This document shows positions 16,671 to 26,959 of a DNA stretch of 64,000 nucleotides, piece by piece. Below the pieces are notes generated by a model that was not told the origin of the DNA, searched no databases, and was given only the letters and a program-made list of their open reading frames with translations. The stretch is taken from the NCBI GenBank assembly GCA_945909635.1, contig OX246690.1, forward strand, positions 3,720,001 through 3,784,000, in the 5' to 3' direction. The stretch's first letter is position 1. Each line of letters starts with the position of its first letter. A program made the position numbers and the translations under genes. The stretch is from Clostridioides difficile_A. Its GTDB lineage: Bacteria; Bacillota; Clostridia; Peptostreptococcales; Peptostreptococcaceae.

Positions 16671-19337
16671 TTATTTTATTTTAGATTCTAAATTTGTTAA
16701 TCTTTCATCAACAGATTTAATCATTTCTTCAAATTTTTCTTTTTTAGCTTTTTCTTCTTCAATTAAACTTTCAGGAGCTTTTGCTAAGAATCCTTGGTTT
16801 GCAAGTTTTCCATTAACTCTCTTTATTTCTCCCTCTAATTTTTTCTTTTCTTTAGATAATCTCTCAATTTCTTTTTCAAAGTCAACTAGTTCATTAAGAG
16901 GTATAAATATTTCAACACCATCAATAACTACTCCAACTGCATCTTCTGGAACATTAGATTTATCTTTTGCTATTTCAACATTTGAAGCAGATGCTAAAGT
17001 TATAAAATAATCTTTACCAAGTTCAATAGCTTCTACCTTTTCTTCACTTGGTACTATTATCAACTTAGCTTTCTTAGAAGGTGGTACATTCATTTCTGCT
17101 CTCACATTTCTTATACTTCTTATACCTTCCATCAATAAATTCATCATTTCTTCTTCTTCAACCATATTATCTTCTTCATTATATTTTGGCCACTCAGATA
17201 CTATTATACATCCTTCAACAGTAGGAAGGTAAGTGTATATCTCCTCTGTTATAAATGGCATATATGGATGTAATAATTTTAATATCTTTTCAAGAACATA
17301 AGTCAATGTGTATAATGCTGCAGACTTAGCATCTGTATCTTCTCCATATAATCTAGGTTTAACCATTTCAATATACCAGTCACAGTACTCTGACCAAGTG
17401 AAATCATATATCTTTTGAAGTGCTATTCCTAAATCAAACTTATCCATGTTATTAGTTGCTTCTTTTACAATATTATTTGCTCTTGATATTATCCATTTAT
17501 CTGCTAGAGTTAAATTATCTTTAACACTTTCTCTAGTTATGTTTTTAATTATATCTTCATCAATATTCATAAATACAAATCTTGATGCATTCCACAATTT
17601 ATTAGCAAAGTTTCTAGCAAATTCTACTCTTTCCATATAAAATCTCATATCATTTCCTGGGGAATTTCCAGTTGTTAATGTAAATCTTAGTGCATCAGCT
17701 CCATATTGCTCGATTATCTCTAATGGGTCAATACCATTTCCTAAAGATTTACTCATCTTTCTACCTTGAGAATCTCTTACTAATCCATGAACTAATACAT
17801 GGTCAAATGGCTTCTCATTCATACAGAACATACCTGCAAAAGCCATTCTAACTACCCAGAAGAATATTATATCATATCCTGTAACAAGTACACTTGTTGG
17901 GTAATAGTAGTCTAAAGCTTCAGTTTTATTTGGCCATCCTAGAGTAGAGAAAGGCCATAGTGCAGAACTAAACCAAGTATCTAATGCATCTTCATCTTGT
18001 TTAAAATGAGTGCTTCCACATTTAGGACATTTATCAGGCATTTGTTTTGCTACTACTATTTCTCCACATTCTTGACAATAATAAGCTGGTATTTGATGAC
18101 CCCACCATAATTGTCTTGATATACACCAATCTCTTATATTTTCTAACCATTGTAAATAAGTTTTATCAAATTTTTCTGGAACAAATTCTAGTTCTCCATT
18201 TTTAAGAATATCTATAGCTGGTTTTGCAAGTTCATCCATCTTAACAAACCATTGCTCTGATAATCTAGGCTCAACTATTGTATGGCATCTATAACAAGTT
18301 CCTACATTATGATTATGCTCTTTTATGTTAATTAGGTAACCTTGCTCTTTTAAGTCTGATACGATAGCTTTTCTACACTCAAATCTATCCATACCTTCAT
18401 ATTTTCCACAAACTTCATTCATAGTTCCATCTTCATTCATAGTATTTAACTGTTCAAGATTATGTCTTAATCCTACTTCAAAATCATTAGGGTCATGTGC
18501 TGGAGTCATCTTAACTGCACCAGTTCCAAACTCTAAGTCAACATAACTATCTGCAACTATTGGAAGTTCTCTTCCTACTAATGGAAGTATTGCTGTTTTT
18601 CCTATTAAGTGTTTGTATCTATCGTCTTCTGGATTTACTGCTATACCAGTATCTCCTATCATTGTCTCAGGTCTAGTTGTAGCTATTTCTAAGAAATCCT
18701 CACTATCTTTTAGTGGATATTTTATATGATAAAAGTTTCCGTCATGTTCTTCATGTTCAACTTCTGCATCTGATAAAGTAGTTTTACAATCTGGGCACCA
18801 GTTTATTATTCTATTTCCTCTGTATATATGACCTTTTTCATACAATTTTACAAAGAATTCTATAACTGCTTCATTACACCCTTCATCCATAGTAAATCTC
18901 TCTTTATCCCAATCGCAAGAATCTCCTAATTGCTTAAGCTGATTAGATATCTTTCCTCCAAATTCATCTTTCCATTCCCAAGCTCTCTTTAGAAATTCAT
19001 CTCTACCTATTTCATACTTTGTTTTACCTTCTTCTTTTTTTATTCTTTCAACAACTTTAACTTCAGTTGCTATAGAAGCATGGTCTGTTCCTGGAAGCCA
19101 AAAAGCTTCATACCCATCCATACGCTTCCATCTAATTAATATATCTTGAAGTGTATGGTCAAGAGCGTGTCCCATATGCAATTGTCCTGTTATGTTTGGT
19201 GGTGGCATCATTATTGTAAATGGCTTTTTATCTGGGTTTGGTTTAGATTTAAAATACCCCTCGTCCATCCATTTTTTATATAACCTAGCCTCAAAATCTT
19301 TTGGATTATAAGTTTTTGATAAGTTCGTATTTTCCAT
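16671..19337 (-). CDS. valS: Valyl-tRNA synthetase
   Basis: 888 residues, as expected for bacterial ValRS. Class I signatures PPPNITGQLHMGHA (HIGH) and GRKMSKSLGNG (KMSKS), a large editing domain (about 190-340), zinc-like CxxC pairs in YYCQECGE and DKCPKCGS, anticodon-binding domain, and a C-terminal coiled coil (about 825-885). Charges tRNA-Val in the cytoplasm. ATG follows AGGAGG. Regulated by the T-box leader just upstream. Confidence 0.97.
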   Translation of the reverse strand: MENTNLSKTYNPKDFEARLYKKWMDEGYFKSKPNPDKKPFTIMMPPPNITGQLHMGHALDHTLQDILIRWKRMDGYEAFWLPGTDHASIATEVKVVERIKKEEGKTKYEIGRDEFLKRAWEWKDEFGGKISNQLKQLGDSCDWDKERFTMDEGCNEAVIEFFVKLYEKGHIYRGNRIINWCPDCKTTLSDAEVEHEEHDGNFYHIKYPLKDSEDFLEIATTRPETMIGDTGIAVNPEDDRYKHLIGKTAILPLVGRELPIVADSYVDLEFGTGAVKMTPAHDPNDFEVGLRHNLEQLNTMNEDGTMNEVCGKYEGMDRFECRKAIVSDLKEQGYLINIKEHNHNVGTCYRCHTIVEPRLSEQWFVKMDELAKPAIDILKNGELEFVPEKFDKTYLQWLENIRDWCISRQLWWGHQIPAYYCQECGEIVVAKQMPDKCPKCGSTHFKQDEDALDTWFSSALWPFSTLGWPNKTEALDYYYPTSVLVTGYDIIFFWVVRMAFAGMFCMNEKPFDHVLVHGLVRDSQGRKMSKSLGNGIDPLEIIEQYGADALRFTLTTGNSPGNDMRFYMERVEFARNFANKLWNASRFVFMNIDEDIIKNITRESVKDNLTLADKWIISRANNIVKEATNNMDKFDLGIALQKIYDFTWSEYCDWYIEMVKPRLYGEDTDAKSAALYTLTYVLEKILKLLHPYMPFITEEIYTYLPTVEGCIIVSEWPKYNEEDNMVEEEEMMNLLMEGIRSIRNVRAEMNVPPSKKAKLIIVPSEEKVEAIELGKDYFITLASASNVEIAKDKSNVPEDAVGVVIDGVEIFIPLNELVDFEKEIERLSKEKKKLEGEIKRVNGKLANQGFLAKAPESLIEEEKAKKEKFEEMIKSVDERLTNLESKIK

Positions 19338-19388
19338 TGTCTTGCCTCCTATATTTTTATAAATAAATTTTTAAAATATCTCTAGAAA

Positions 19389-19680
19389 TAAAAAAGAGCC
19401 CTTCATCCTCTTTAAAAAGGACGAAAAGCTCGCGTTACCACCTTAATTCCAAAGCTTAAAACACATTAATATATAACTAAATATTACTTAATGTTATTTT
19501 ATCAACTTTGACTCTCAAAGAATTTAACGGTTCTAACCGTCTAAACTTACTAACAGTTCAGTTTAGAAACTCCAAAGCTACATTCAGTAAACCTTATACT
19601 TAGAAAATCTTACAGCCAATGAATTTTCCTCTCTTTTAGTAGTATTTACTTACTCCTCTTCTTCTCAGTCTTTAATGTTA
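19389..19680 (-). promoter_or_regulatory. T-box riboswitch of valS, GUA specifier
   Basis: The minus strand carries the T-box motif AAGGTGGTAACGCG (within 19444-19428) followed by a terminator hairpin with GAGC...GGGCTC and a T-run (about 19430-19391). In the first stem the specifier loop reads GAAUGUAGC, giving a GUA valine codon at 19581-19579. Uncharged tRNA-Val should stabilise the antiterminator and switch valS on. Confidence 0.9.
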
Positions 19681-19686
19681 CATATT

Positions 19687-19716
19687 ATTATATACAAATA
19701 TTATTCTTTTTGTCAA
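19687..19716 (-). promoter_or_regulatory. Sigma-A promoter of valS
   Basis: TTGACA (19716-19711), 18-base spacer, TATAAT (19692-19687) on the minus strand, just before the T-box leader. Confidence 0.85.
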
Positions 19717-19985
19717 TTATTTTTATTTTATTTTTTCTGAATTTTCTCAATTATCTTTTTATATTTTATGATAATTGTTATTTTCTATACCATCTTTCCA
19801 ACTTATTTTATCATGACAGTAAATTATACTATTATTTTGTTTAAATCTTAACAGTATTTTCTTAATTTTAAATTATATTTTCTTTATATTTCCTTTATTA
19901 TTCTATATTTTTTATATTCTATTTTATAAATTATATGTTTTATTTCATAAATAATTTACTTTATTTTTTACTATATTTAAATTTA
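19717..19985. other. AT-rich intergenic stretch
   Basis: Very AT-rich DNA between the valS promoter and the end of the deacetylase gene. No gene or stable hairpin recognised. Confidence 0.5.
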
Positions 19986-20813
19986 TTATAAGTTTTCTTG
20001 CCAGAAATTTTTAGGTGTGATATTCTCTGTAATCGGTAATATTGTATATCCTCTCTCTTTTAAAATTCTTATAATGTTATTTAGAGCATTTAAACTTTGT
20101 TCTTTCTCATGAATTAACACTACCAATTCATCTCTTTTTCTTCCATAATACAATATATTACTAACTATTTGACTTGTAGAAGATTTCCAATCTTGTGTAT
20201 CCAAATTCCAATCCCAAATTAAGTAATCATTTGCCATAAGTTTACTATATGAACCTTCTGGCATATATGGCTTACTTCCATATGGCAATCTTATTAATTT
20301 TGAGCTCTGACCAGTTATATCTTGTAAAGTATCATTACATGTATTAAACTCACCAACTGTTACGTCTGGGCTTTTATATAGCTTATGTATATCATGACTT
20401 ACACTATGAAAACCTATTGAATTTTTTTCTTCTAATACTCTTTTTACTTCTTCCTTATGGTTTTTCATATTTTGATTAAGCATGAAAAATGTCGCTTTGA
20501 CATCATTTTCTTTTAAAATATCAAGAAGTGCATTTGTATATTTTGATGGTCCATCATCTATTGTTATGTATGCTACTTTTTCAGAAGTAGCTCCTGGCCC
20601 TTTTGTTTCCTCTTGAGATGCTTTATACATAATTTCTCCTAAAGTATTATTTTGAGAAAGTAATTCTAGTGTATTTTCATCTTTTGTGCTTATATTTTGG
20701 ACTGGAACATTATTAATTTTTTCTTCTAATAATGTTCCAGTTAAAATTAAAACAGCTATAAGAAATATCCTTATAATTACATGAAAAGCAGTCTTATTAT
20801 CTTTAATTTTCAT
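19986..20813 (-). CDS. Secreted or anchored polysaccharide deacetylase
   Basis: 275 residues: N-terminal hydrophobic helix (about 10-30; anchor or signal peptide), spacer, then a NodB domain with TIDDGPS (catalytic Asp and metal Asp), HSVSH (metal His pair) and RLPYGS. Probably removes acetyl groups from peptidoglycan sugars, which can confer lysozyme resistance, but the substrate is not provable here. ATG follows GGGGGA. The [FeFe] hydrogenase gene lies 47 nt upstream on the same strand, with no visible terminator, so co-transcription is possible. Confidence 0.87.
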   Translation of the reverse strand: MKIKDNKTAFHVIIRIFLIAVLILTGTLLEEKINNVPVQNISTKDENTLELLSQNNTLGEIMYKASQEETKGPGATSEKVAYITIDDGPSKYTNALLDILKENDVKATFFMLNQNMKNHKEEVKRVLEEKNSIGFHSVSHDIHKLYKSPDVTVGEFNTCNDTLQDITGQSSKLIRLPYGSKPYMPEGSYSKLMANDYLIWDWNLDTQDWKSSTSQIVSNILYYGRKRDELVVLIHEKEQSLNALNNIIRILKERGYTILPITENITPKNFWQENL

Positions 20814-20860
20814 CCCCCATATCTCCCTTTTATAAAAGCATAAGTTTAAGAGTAAAAAAA

Positions 20861-22297
20861 TTATTTTTTATACTTATTCTCTTTCTTATTGCTTTTTATA
20901 TCTCTACTAAATATTTTTTTAACTTTTTCTTCTTCCTTTTCTCCTAAAGAGTCTACTCTTTTGATTCCCAAAGAAGTTAAAAATTGTAATACATTTAAAT
21001 TGTCAAACGGAGTTTCCATATTTGTACTTTCACTATATTCATCGACATTTTTAGTTCCTTCTTCTACACTTAGAATACGCTTAGGACCTCCCACACAGCC
21101 TCCTACACACCCCATTCCTTCTATAAATGTAGCTTCTATCTCATTATTTAAAACTTTCTTTAAACCGTCCATACATTCTTTTGTTCCTTCAAATGCTTTT
21201 TCTTCAAATTTTATGTTTTTGTCAATTCTTCTAACTGATAATTTAACCGCTTTACTTACACCTCCTGTTCTAGCATAAACTCTACCTGAAAGGGATGCCT
21301 CTACTCTATTACTTTCATCCATTATCGCTGGATTTAACTCTAATGCATCAAATATTTCTTGTAACTCTTTAAATGTAAGCACAAAATCAACTGCATCCTT
21401 TATATCTTCTAACATTGCTTCTTTCTTTTTCGCCATGCAAGGACCTATGAATACAACTTTAGCATCTGGATTCAAAATTTTTACAGCTCTACCACAAGCA
21501 ATCATAGGAGAAACAGATGGCGATACATTCTCCAATATTTGAGGAAAACTATTCTGTATCAAACTGACCCAAATAGGACAGCAACAACTAGTTATAAAGC
21601 ATCCTTCTTCATCTTTTTTCATATGTTCGTAATAGTCATATGCTTCTTTTGCAGTAAGCATATCCGCCGCCAAAGCAACTTCTATCATATCTTCAAAGCC
21701 TATCTTTTTTAATGCAGTTCTTAATTTACCAGGGCTTACATCTTTTCCAAACTGACCTACAAAAGCTGGTGCTACTATTGCATATACGGGACTCTTTATG
21801 TCTTTTAACAATTTTATCATTGGTATAAATTCTATCTTATCTGATATTGCACCCAACTTACATCTTGATACACAATCACCACAAGCACTACATACATCTT
21901 CCTCATTACAATTAATATGCTTGCTTCTTATTTTACATGACTTATCTTCCTTATTATTTTCATCACAATATTTACAAGCATCTGATATTATAGATATTAT
22001 TGGTCTTTTGACTTCATCTAAATTTACAGCTTCATGTAGTGTATCTTTTAAATTTTTGTCTGTGTCTCCTGTTACATCTAATCCCATAGTCACCCTAATT
22101 AAATTTACCATAGTATCTTTATCAAATTTTTCACCAAAATTAGTTTTTAAATTTTCATTTAAGTTTTCATTTAATATTTTTTCAGGTAAGTTTTCAATAT
22201 CCTCTGTATCATCATTCCAAACTGCCTTTACAAGTTCTCCAAAAAGCTTCATCTTATATATTTCTAATATTTTAGAATTATCATTTCTAGTATCCAT
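20861..22297 (-). CDS. [FeFe] hydrogenase-like protein, group B type
   Basis: 478 residues. A cysteine-rich ferredoxin part (about 120-170, CSACGDCVSRCK, plus CKYC and other Cys) precedes the H-cluster domain with L1 TSCCCPIW, L2 GPCMAKKKEA and L3 EGMGCVGGCVGG. The triple-Cys L1 and the L2/L3 forms resemble the poorly studied group B (CpIII-like) enzymes rather than the standard TSCCPGW type. Likely makes or oxidises H2 with ferredoxin in the cytoplasm, or senses redox state. The N-terminal ~115 residues are of no recognised type. ATG follows CGGAGG. No HydEFG maturation genes in the window. Confidence 0.83.
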   Translation of the reverse strand: MDTRNDNSKILEIYKMKLFGELVKAVWNDDTEDIENLPEKILNENLNENLKTNFGEKFDKDTMVNLIRVTMGLDVTGDTDKNLKDTLHEAVNLDEVKRPIISIISDACKYCDENNKEDKSCKIRSKHINCNEEDVCSACGDCVSRCKLGAISDKIEFIPMIKLLKDIKSPVYAIVAPAFVGQFGKDVSPGKLRTALKKIGFEDMIEVALAADMLTAKEAYDYYEHMKKDEEGCFITSCCCPIWVSLIQNSFPQILENVSPSVSPMIACGRAVKILNPDAKVVFIGPCMAKKKEAMLEDIKDAVDFVLTFKELQEIFDALELNPAIMDESNRVEASLSGRVYARTGGVSKAVKLSVRRIDKNIKFEEKAFEGTKECMDGLKKVLNNEIEATFIEGMGCVGGCVGGPKRILSVEEGTKNVDEYSESTNMETPFDNLNVLQFLTSLGIKRVDSLGEKEEEKVKKIFSRDIKSNKKENKYKK

Positions 22298-22380
22298 AAA
22301 AAATAGTACCTCCGTAAATTAAACTTCTATATGTTTAATATTTACAAAGATACTATTTTTTATTTATTATTTACTTACTA

Positions 22381-23253
22381 TTATTGATATAATTTATTTA
22401 ATTTCTTTAACATCTCTATTTCAAGCATTATTTTCATTAAATGATAGTTGAATACAGGACTTTTTTCTTCATCTATATTCCAGTCTAATTCATCTACATT
22501 ATATATTTTCTTAAGGTATTTATATGTATGCTCCTTCAAATAAAGTTTATTTTCTAGTAACTCTATAGACTGCATGTGAAAATGTATCTCTCTACATATC
22601 CTTAAGGCATTCTCAATTTTTTCTATATTAGTTTCACTCAAACTATAATCCAACTCATCAATAAGTTTTGAGTATATTTCTTCTAATTTTTCTACTTCTT
22701 CTTCAAATCTCTCTACATCTAAATTATTTTTTCTGAGTATTTTATCTTCAATAAGTAACATTGAAAGTTCTTCTATCTTTTTAAATTCATCTATAACACT
22801 ATTTAGATAATTTGGTCTAGCAACATAATAATTAACAAGTACCCCAAATAAAACACCTACAGATGTATCTAATACTCTATGTAAAGAATAATATACAGGG
22901 TCATTATTACCTACACCTAAATGTATAGCCAGAAAGGTTACACAAGCAACTACTACTGACTTTATTTTAAACAGATTACATAAATATATTGAGCACATTA
23001 CTCCTAGACCACATAAAAATGGGTCTCCAGCTTTAGTGATGGCAAATATGAATCCTATTATACCACCTAAAATAGTACCTTCCACTCTATTGATTCCTGT
23101 TTTTAAAGAACCTTTTACTGTATCTTGAACAGAAATTATACATGCTACCAAAGAATAAAACATATTCTCAACTAAATAGTCACCAAGAAGCATACATAAA
23201 GTTACACTAATTCCTGTCTTTATGGTTCTCATACCCATCTTTTGAAGTTTCAA
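22381..23253 (-). CDS. Aromatic acid exporter family (ArAE/FUSC-like) membrane protein
   Basis: 290 residues: N-terminal half has about four to five membrane helices with NRVEGTILGGIIGFIFA typical of the ArAE_1 group, C-terminal half (about 155-285) is a cytoplasmic helical region rich in Glu and Lys. Proposed to export aromatic acids or related compounds; substrate not known. TTG start at 23253, 6 nt after AGGAGG. Monocistronic, with a terminator of phoU behind it on the other side. Confidence 0.8.
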   Translation of the reverse strand: MKLQKMGMRTIKTGISVTLCMLLGDYLVENMFYSLVACIISVQDTVKGSLKTGINRVEGTILGGIIGFIFAITKAGDPFLCGLGVMCSIYLCNLFKIKSVVVACVTFLAIHLGVGNNDPVYYSLHRVLDTSVGVLFGVLVNYYVARPNYLNSVIDEFKKIEELSMLLIEDKILRKNNLDVERFEEEVEKLEEIYSKLIDELDYSLSETNIEKIENALRICREIHFHMQSIELLENKLYLKEHTYKYLKKIYNVDELDWNIDEEKSPVFNYHLMKIMLEIEMLKKLNKLYQ

Positions 23254-23390
23254 AGTTCCACCTCCTAAAAAGCACCTTATATAAAATACGCATCCTCATA
23301 TTTAATATGTTCCTAGTATATCACAATTTTTTAAATTTACCCATTAATCATATTTTTTTATCAATTACTTCTTAATTTAGACAATAAAAA

Positions 23391-23410
23391 AACTGCTTTA
23401 AAGCAGTTTT
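23391..23410. terminator. Terminator of the pstC-phoU operon
   Basis: AACTGCTTTA / AAGCAGTT stem flanked by an A-run and a T-run, overlapping directly the end of phoU. Confidence 0.85.
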
Positions 23411-23411
23411 T

Positions 23412-24065
23412 TTATCCTATCTCTACCATTTTACCTTCAATTGCAAAAATTATCTTTTCACATACATTTGTTATGTGGTCTCCAATTCGTTCAAGGTATC
23501 TTCCTATAAGTAAAAGTTTTACTCCTTGGTCTATAGTATTCGTATTTTCATGCATTATTTTTAGACAATCAATTTGTACTTGTTCATACAAACCATCTAC
23601 AATATCATCTTTAGTTCCTACATCATAAGCTATACTTGCATCAAATAAGATTAAAGCTTCTCTAGTCTGAGACATCATATCCTTACACTCTTTTGCCATC
23701 TTAGGAATATCTATCAGCTCTTTTATATAAGCTTCTCCACCTATTTTCAACATTTCTCTAGCTATGTTGGCTGCATAATCTCCTATTCTTTCTAACTCTA
23801 TTGATATATTTCCTAATGAATAGATAAATCTTAAGTCTCTTGCCATTGGTTGCTTTAATACTATTAGTTCTATACTTTTATCTCTTATCTCTTCTCTCAA
23901 TTTATTTATCTCTTCATCATTTTCTACTACTTTTCTTGCACCCTCTAAATCCTTCTCTATCATACAAGTCACAGACTTTTCTATTGCTTCTTCACATTTT
24001 TCCATCATAAGTACTGTTTGTTCCTTTAAAGTATCAATACTTATATCTAAGCTATTATTGACCAT
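23412..24065 (-). CDS. phoU: PhoU phosphate-signalling regulator
   Basis: 217 residues, two repeated three-helix bundles with the E/DxxxD metal-binding pattern (for example ISIELERIGDYAANI and RYLERIGDHITNV). PhoU links the Pst transporter to the PhoR/PhoP two-component system and represses phosphate-starvation genes when phosphate is plentiful. Last gene of pstC-pstA-pstB-phoU, 27 nt after pstB. Confidence 0.95.
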   Translation of the reverse strand: MVNNSLDISIDTLKEQTVLMMEKCEEAIEKSVTCMIEKDLEGARKVVENDEEINKLREEIRDKSIELIVLKQPMARDLRFIYSLGNISIELERIGDYAANIAREMLKIGGEAYIKELIDIPKMAKECKDMMSQTREALILFDASIAYDVGTKDDIVDGLYEQVQIDCLKIMHENTNTIDQGVKLLLIGRYLERIGDHITNVCEKIIFAIEGKMVEIG

Positions 24066-24092
24066 TGTCTAACTCCTTTATAGTTATATATT

Positions 24093-24857
24093 TTAACCAA
24101 ATCTACCTGTTATATAGTCTTCTGTTCTTTTATCTACAGGAGTGGTAAACATAGTTTTTGTATCACTAAATTCTATAACCTCTCCATTTAAGAAAAAAGC
24201 TGTTTCATCTGATATACGAGCAGCTTGCTGCATATTATGAGTAACTATGACTATTGTGTAGTCTTTTTTTAAGTCTTCTATAAGTTCCTCAACTTTTAAT
24301 GTTGAAATTGGGTCTAAGGCAGATGTAGGTTCATCCATTAGAATAACTTCTGGTCTCATAGCAATTGCTCTTGCTATACATATACGTTGTTGTTGTCCAC
24401 CAGACAGTCCTAATGCAGATGATTTAAGTCTATCTTTAACCTCATCCCAAATAGCTGCCCCTTTCAAACTCTCTTCTACAATCTTATCTAATTGTTTCTT
24501 ATCTCTTAGTCCCTGTGTACGAGGACCATATGCAACATTATCATATATACTCATAGGAAATGGATTTGGTTTTTGAAATACCATCCCTACTTTAGTACGA
24601 AGATTTATTACATCATCTGAAGTATATATGTCTTCTCCATCCACAAAGATGTTTCCTTTAATCGTTACATCTTCTATTAGGTCATTCATTCTGTTTAATG
24701 TTCTTATAAAAGTTGATTTTCCACATCCAGATGGTCCTATTAAAGCAGTAACTTTATTTTCTTTTATATCCATATTTATTTTATTTAATGCTTGCTTGTC
24801 ACCATAAAATAAATCCAAATCTTTTACACTCATTTTTATCTTATCGATTAATTCCAT
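24093..24857 (-). CDS. pstB: Phosphate ABC transporter ATPase PstB
   Basis: 254 residues with Walker A GPSGCGKST, signature LSGGQQQR, Walker B VILMDEPTSALD, H-loop VTHNMQQA. Energises phosphate import through PstCA. ATG follows AGAGGTG. Part of the pstCAB-phoU operon. Confidence 0.97.
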   Translation of the reverse strand: MELIDKIKMSVKDLDLFYGDKQALNKINMDIKENKVTALIGPSGCGKSTFIRTLNRMNDLIEDVTIKGNIFVDGEDIYTSDDVINLRTKVGMVFQKPNPFPMSIYDNVAYGPRTQGLRDKKQLDKIVEESLKGAAIWDEVKDRLKSSALGLSGGQQQRICIARAIAMRPEVILMDEPTSALDPISTLKVEELIEDLKKDYTIVIVTHNMQQAARISDETAFFLNGEVIEFSDTKTMFTTPVDKRTEDYITGRFG

Positions 24858-24875
24858 TATTCACACCTCTTAAAT

Positions 24876-25700
24876 TTAATAATTAGCCTTATTTAATTTC
24901 TTAGCGACAAATCTTGCTAGCATGTTTAGTGCTAATACAATTACTATCAAAACAATTCCTATACTAGCTGCTGTTGCTATATCTCCACTCTCTTTAGTTA
25001 GCAAGTATGAGTGTACAGTTAGTGTTCTTGCACTATCAAATATTCCACCTGGCATCTTAGCTACAGTACCTGCTGTAAGTAAGATTGCAGCTGATTCCCC
25101 AATTATACGACCAACCGACAAGATTACTCCTGATAAGATTCCTGGTATCGCACTTGGAAGTACTACCTTGTATAAAGTCTGAAATTTAGTAGCCCCTAAT
25201 GCTAATGATGATTCTCTATATGCTTGAGGAACTGTCTTTAAAGCTTCTTCTGTTGTACGAATTATTACTGGTAAAATTATTATTGCTACTGTAAGAGAAC
25301 CTGCAACTATTGAGTATCCCATTTTTAATGTAACAACAAAGAAAATTCCTCCAAATAATCCATACACTATAGATGGTATTCCTGATAAACTTTCAGTTGC
25401 AAATCTTATTGCTGTAACTGCTTTTCCTTTTTTTGCATACTCTTGCAAATATATAGCAGCTAAGATTCCTATAGGAGTTGCTACAACTATAGAAACTACT
25501 ACTGTGTATAATGTTGTAATTATCATTGGAAGTATACCACCATCACCTGATGCTGAATAATTGCTAAATAAGAAATTAAAATTCATATTTCCAATTCCCT
25601 TTATAAATATAAATCCTACTATGACTACTAACGATACTATTGTAAATAGTGCTGATAGGTATACTAATAACTTTAATGTATTTTCTCTGAACTTTCTCAT
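24876..25700 (-). CDS. pstA: Phosphate ABC transporter permease PstA
   Basis: 274 residues, six predicted helices, with the EAA loop ALGATKFQTLYKVVLPSAIPG that docks on PstB. Starts 1 nt after the pstC stop, so the two are translationally coupled. Confidence 0.96.
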   Translation of the reverse strand: MRKFRENTLKLLVYLSALFTIVSLVVIVGFIFIKGIGNMNFNFLFSNYSASGDGGILPMIITTLYTVVVSIVVATPIGILAAIYLQEYAKKGKAVTAIRFATESLSGIPSIVYGLFGGIFFVVTLKMGYSIVAGSLTVAIIILPVIIRTTEEALKTVPQAYRESSLALGATKFQTLYKVVLPSAIPGILSGVILSVGRIIGESAAILLTAGTVAKMPGGIFDSARTLTVHSYLLTKESGDIATAASIGIVLIVIVLALNMLARFVAKKLNKANY

Positions 25701-25701
25701 C

Positions 25702-26619
25702 CTAATTTACCGCCTTATTTGAAAGTTTATTTAAAACTAAGTTTAAGATTAATATAAATGTGAACAATACTACTCCAGTTGCAAATAGCATTTCTTGATG
25801 TGTACCAAACGCATATCCCATTTCAAGTGCTATATTAGTTGTAAGTGGTCTTACACTATCTGTTATTGAAGTTGGCATAACTGGTGAGTTCCCTGCAACA
25901 AGTATTACTGCCATTGTTTCTCCTAAAGCTCTTCCTACTCCTAATACCACTGCAGCTAATACTCCAGATTTTGCAGCTGGTAATACAACTTTAAATATTG
26001 TTTCTATTTTTGATGCACCAAGTGCTAATGAACCTTCTTTATATGCTTTTGGTACTGCTCTTATAGCTGTTTCTGATACAGATATTATTGTTGGTAACAT
26101 CATTACTGCTAATACTATTACTATTGCTAATAAACTTTGACCTTTTGGAAGATTGAATATGTTTTGTATCATTGGAACTATCACCGCAAGACCAAATACA
26201 CCATATAATACTGAAGGTATACCTGCTAGAAGTTCAACTGCTGGTGACATTATTTTTGCTAATCTCTTAGGTGCTACTTCTGCTATAAATATAGATGTTA
26301 ATATTCCTACTGGTACTCCTATCACAAGTGCTCCAAGTGTTGCAAATATTGAAGCTACTATCATAGATGATATTCCAAATTTATTAGCAGAAGGAACCCA
26401 ATCTGCACCAGTTAAAAAATCTATAAATGAGTATCCCTCAAATATAAATGGTCTTAGACCTTTATAAAATACAAATCCTATTATCAAAAGTAAACTTGCA
26501 ACTGCTACCAAAGCACTAAGTAGAAAAATATTTTTTGCTACTTTTTCAACTATATATTTTGTCTTGTTGCCATTATTGTCATTTTTTTCTAAACCTACTA
26601 ACCTAGATTTTACTATCAT
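25702..26619 (-). CDS. pstC: Phosphate ABC transporter permease PstC
   Basis: 305 residues, six helices after a cytoplasmic N-terminus, EAA loop ALGASKIETIFKVVLPAAKSG. First gene of its operon. In most bacteria pstS precedes pstC directly; here cmrRST lies between them. A four-repeat PhoP-type box precedes the gene (26729-26767). Confidence 0.96.
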   Translation of the reverse strand: MIVKSRLVGLEKNDNNGNKTKYIVEKVAKNIFLLSALVAVASLLLIIGFVFYKGLRPFIFEGYSFIDFLTGADWVPSANKFGISSMIVASIFATLGALVIGVPVGILTSIFIAEVAPKRLAKIMSPAVELLAGIPSVLYGVFGLAVIVPMIQNIFNLPKGQSLLAIVIVLAVMMLPTIISVSETAIRAVPKAYKEGSLALGASKIETIFKVVLPAAKSGVLAAVVLGVGRALGETMAVILVAGNSPVMPTSITDSVRPLTTNIALEMGYAFGTHQEMLFATGVVLFTFILILNLVLNKLSNKAVN

Positions 26620-26728
26620 AATATCCTCCCATTAAAATATACTTATCGATTTTAATTCTGTATTCAAAATTTAAATTTTTATAATTCGTATCAATTAAAT
26701 TTTCTATACTTTTATTCTACTTTTTTTA

Positions 26729-26767
26729 AGTTAAATCTATATTAGGATTAAGTTAAACAAGTGTAAA
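26729..26767 (-). promoter_or_regulatory. PhoP-type box of pstCAB-phoU
   Basis: Minus strand carries four hexamers with exact 5-base spacers: TTTACA, TTAACT, CTAATA, TTAACT. The TTAACA consensus and 11-bp period are those of Gram-positive PhoP sites. A TAGAAT -10 element follows within 15 bp. The same arrangement precedes pstS. Confidence 0.78.
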
Positions 26768-26856
26768 ATTATATTCACTTTTTTAACATCGATTTTACTT
26801 TTAGAACTATTTTTGACATTTAGTTTACATTATGATGTTATTTGATTATATTAAAA

Positions 26857-26911
26857 TAGCAGATATAAGTAATAATACATTTTCCATGTAACTCATTACT
26901 TATATCTGCTA
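26857..26911. terminator. Terminator of cmrRST
   Basis: 17-bp stem TAGCAGATATAAGTAAT / ATTACTTATATCTGCTA, followed on the minus strand by TTTTAAT; 49 nt after the cmrT stop. Confidence 0.75.
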
Positions 26912-26959
26912 CTGATATTTATTAATTAAATTTAGTCCTTTATAACCTATACATTCATA

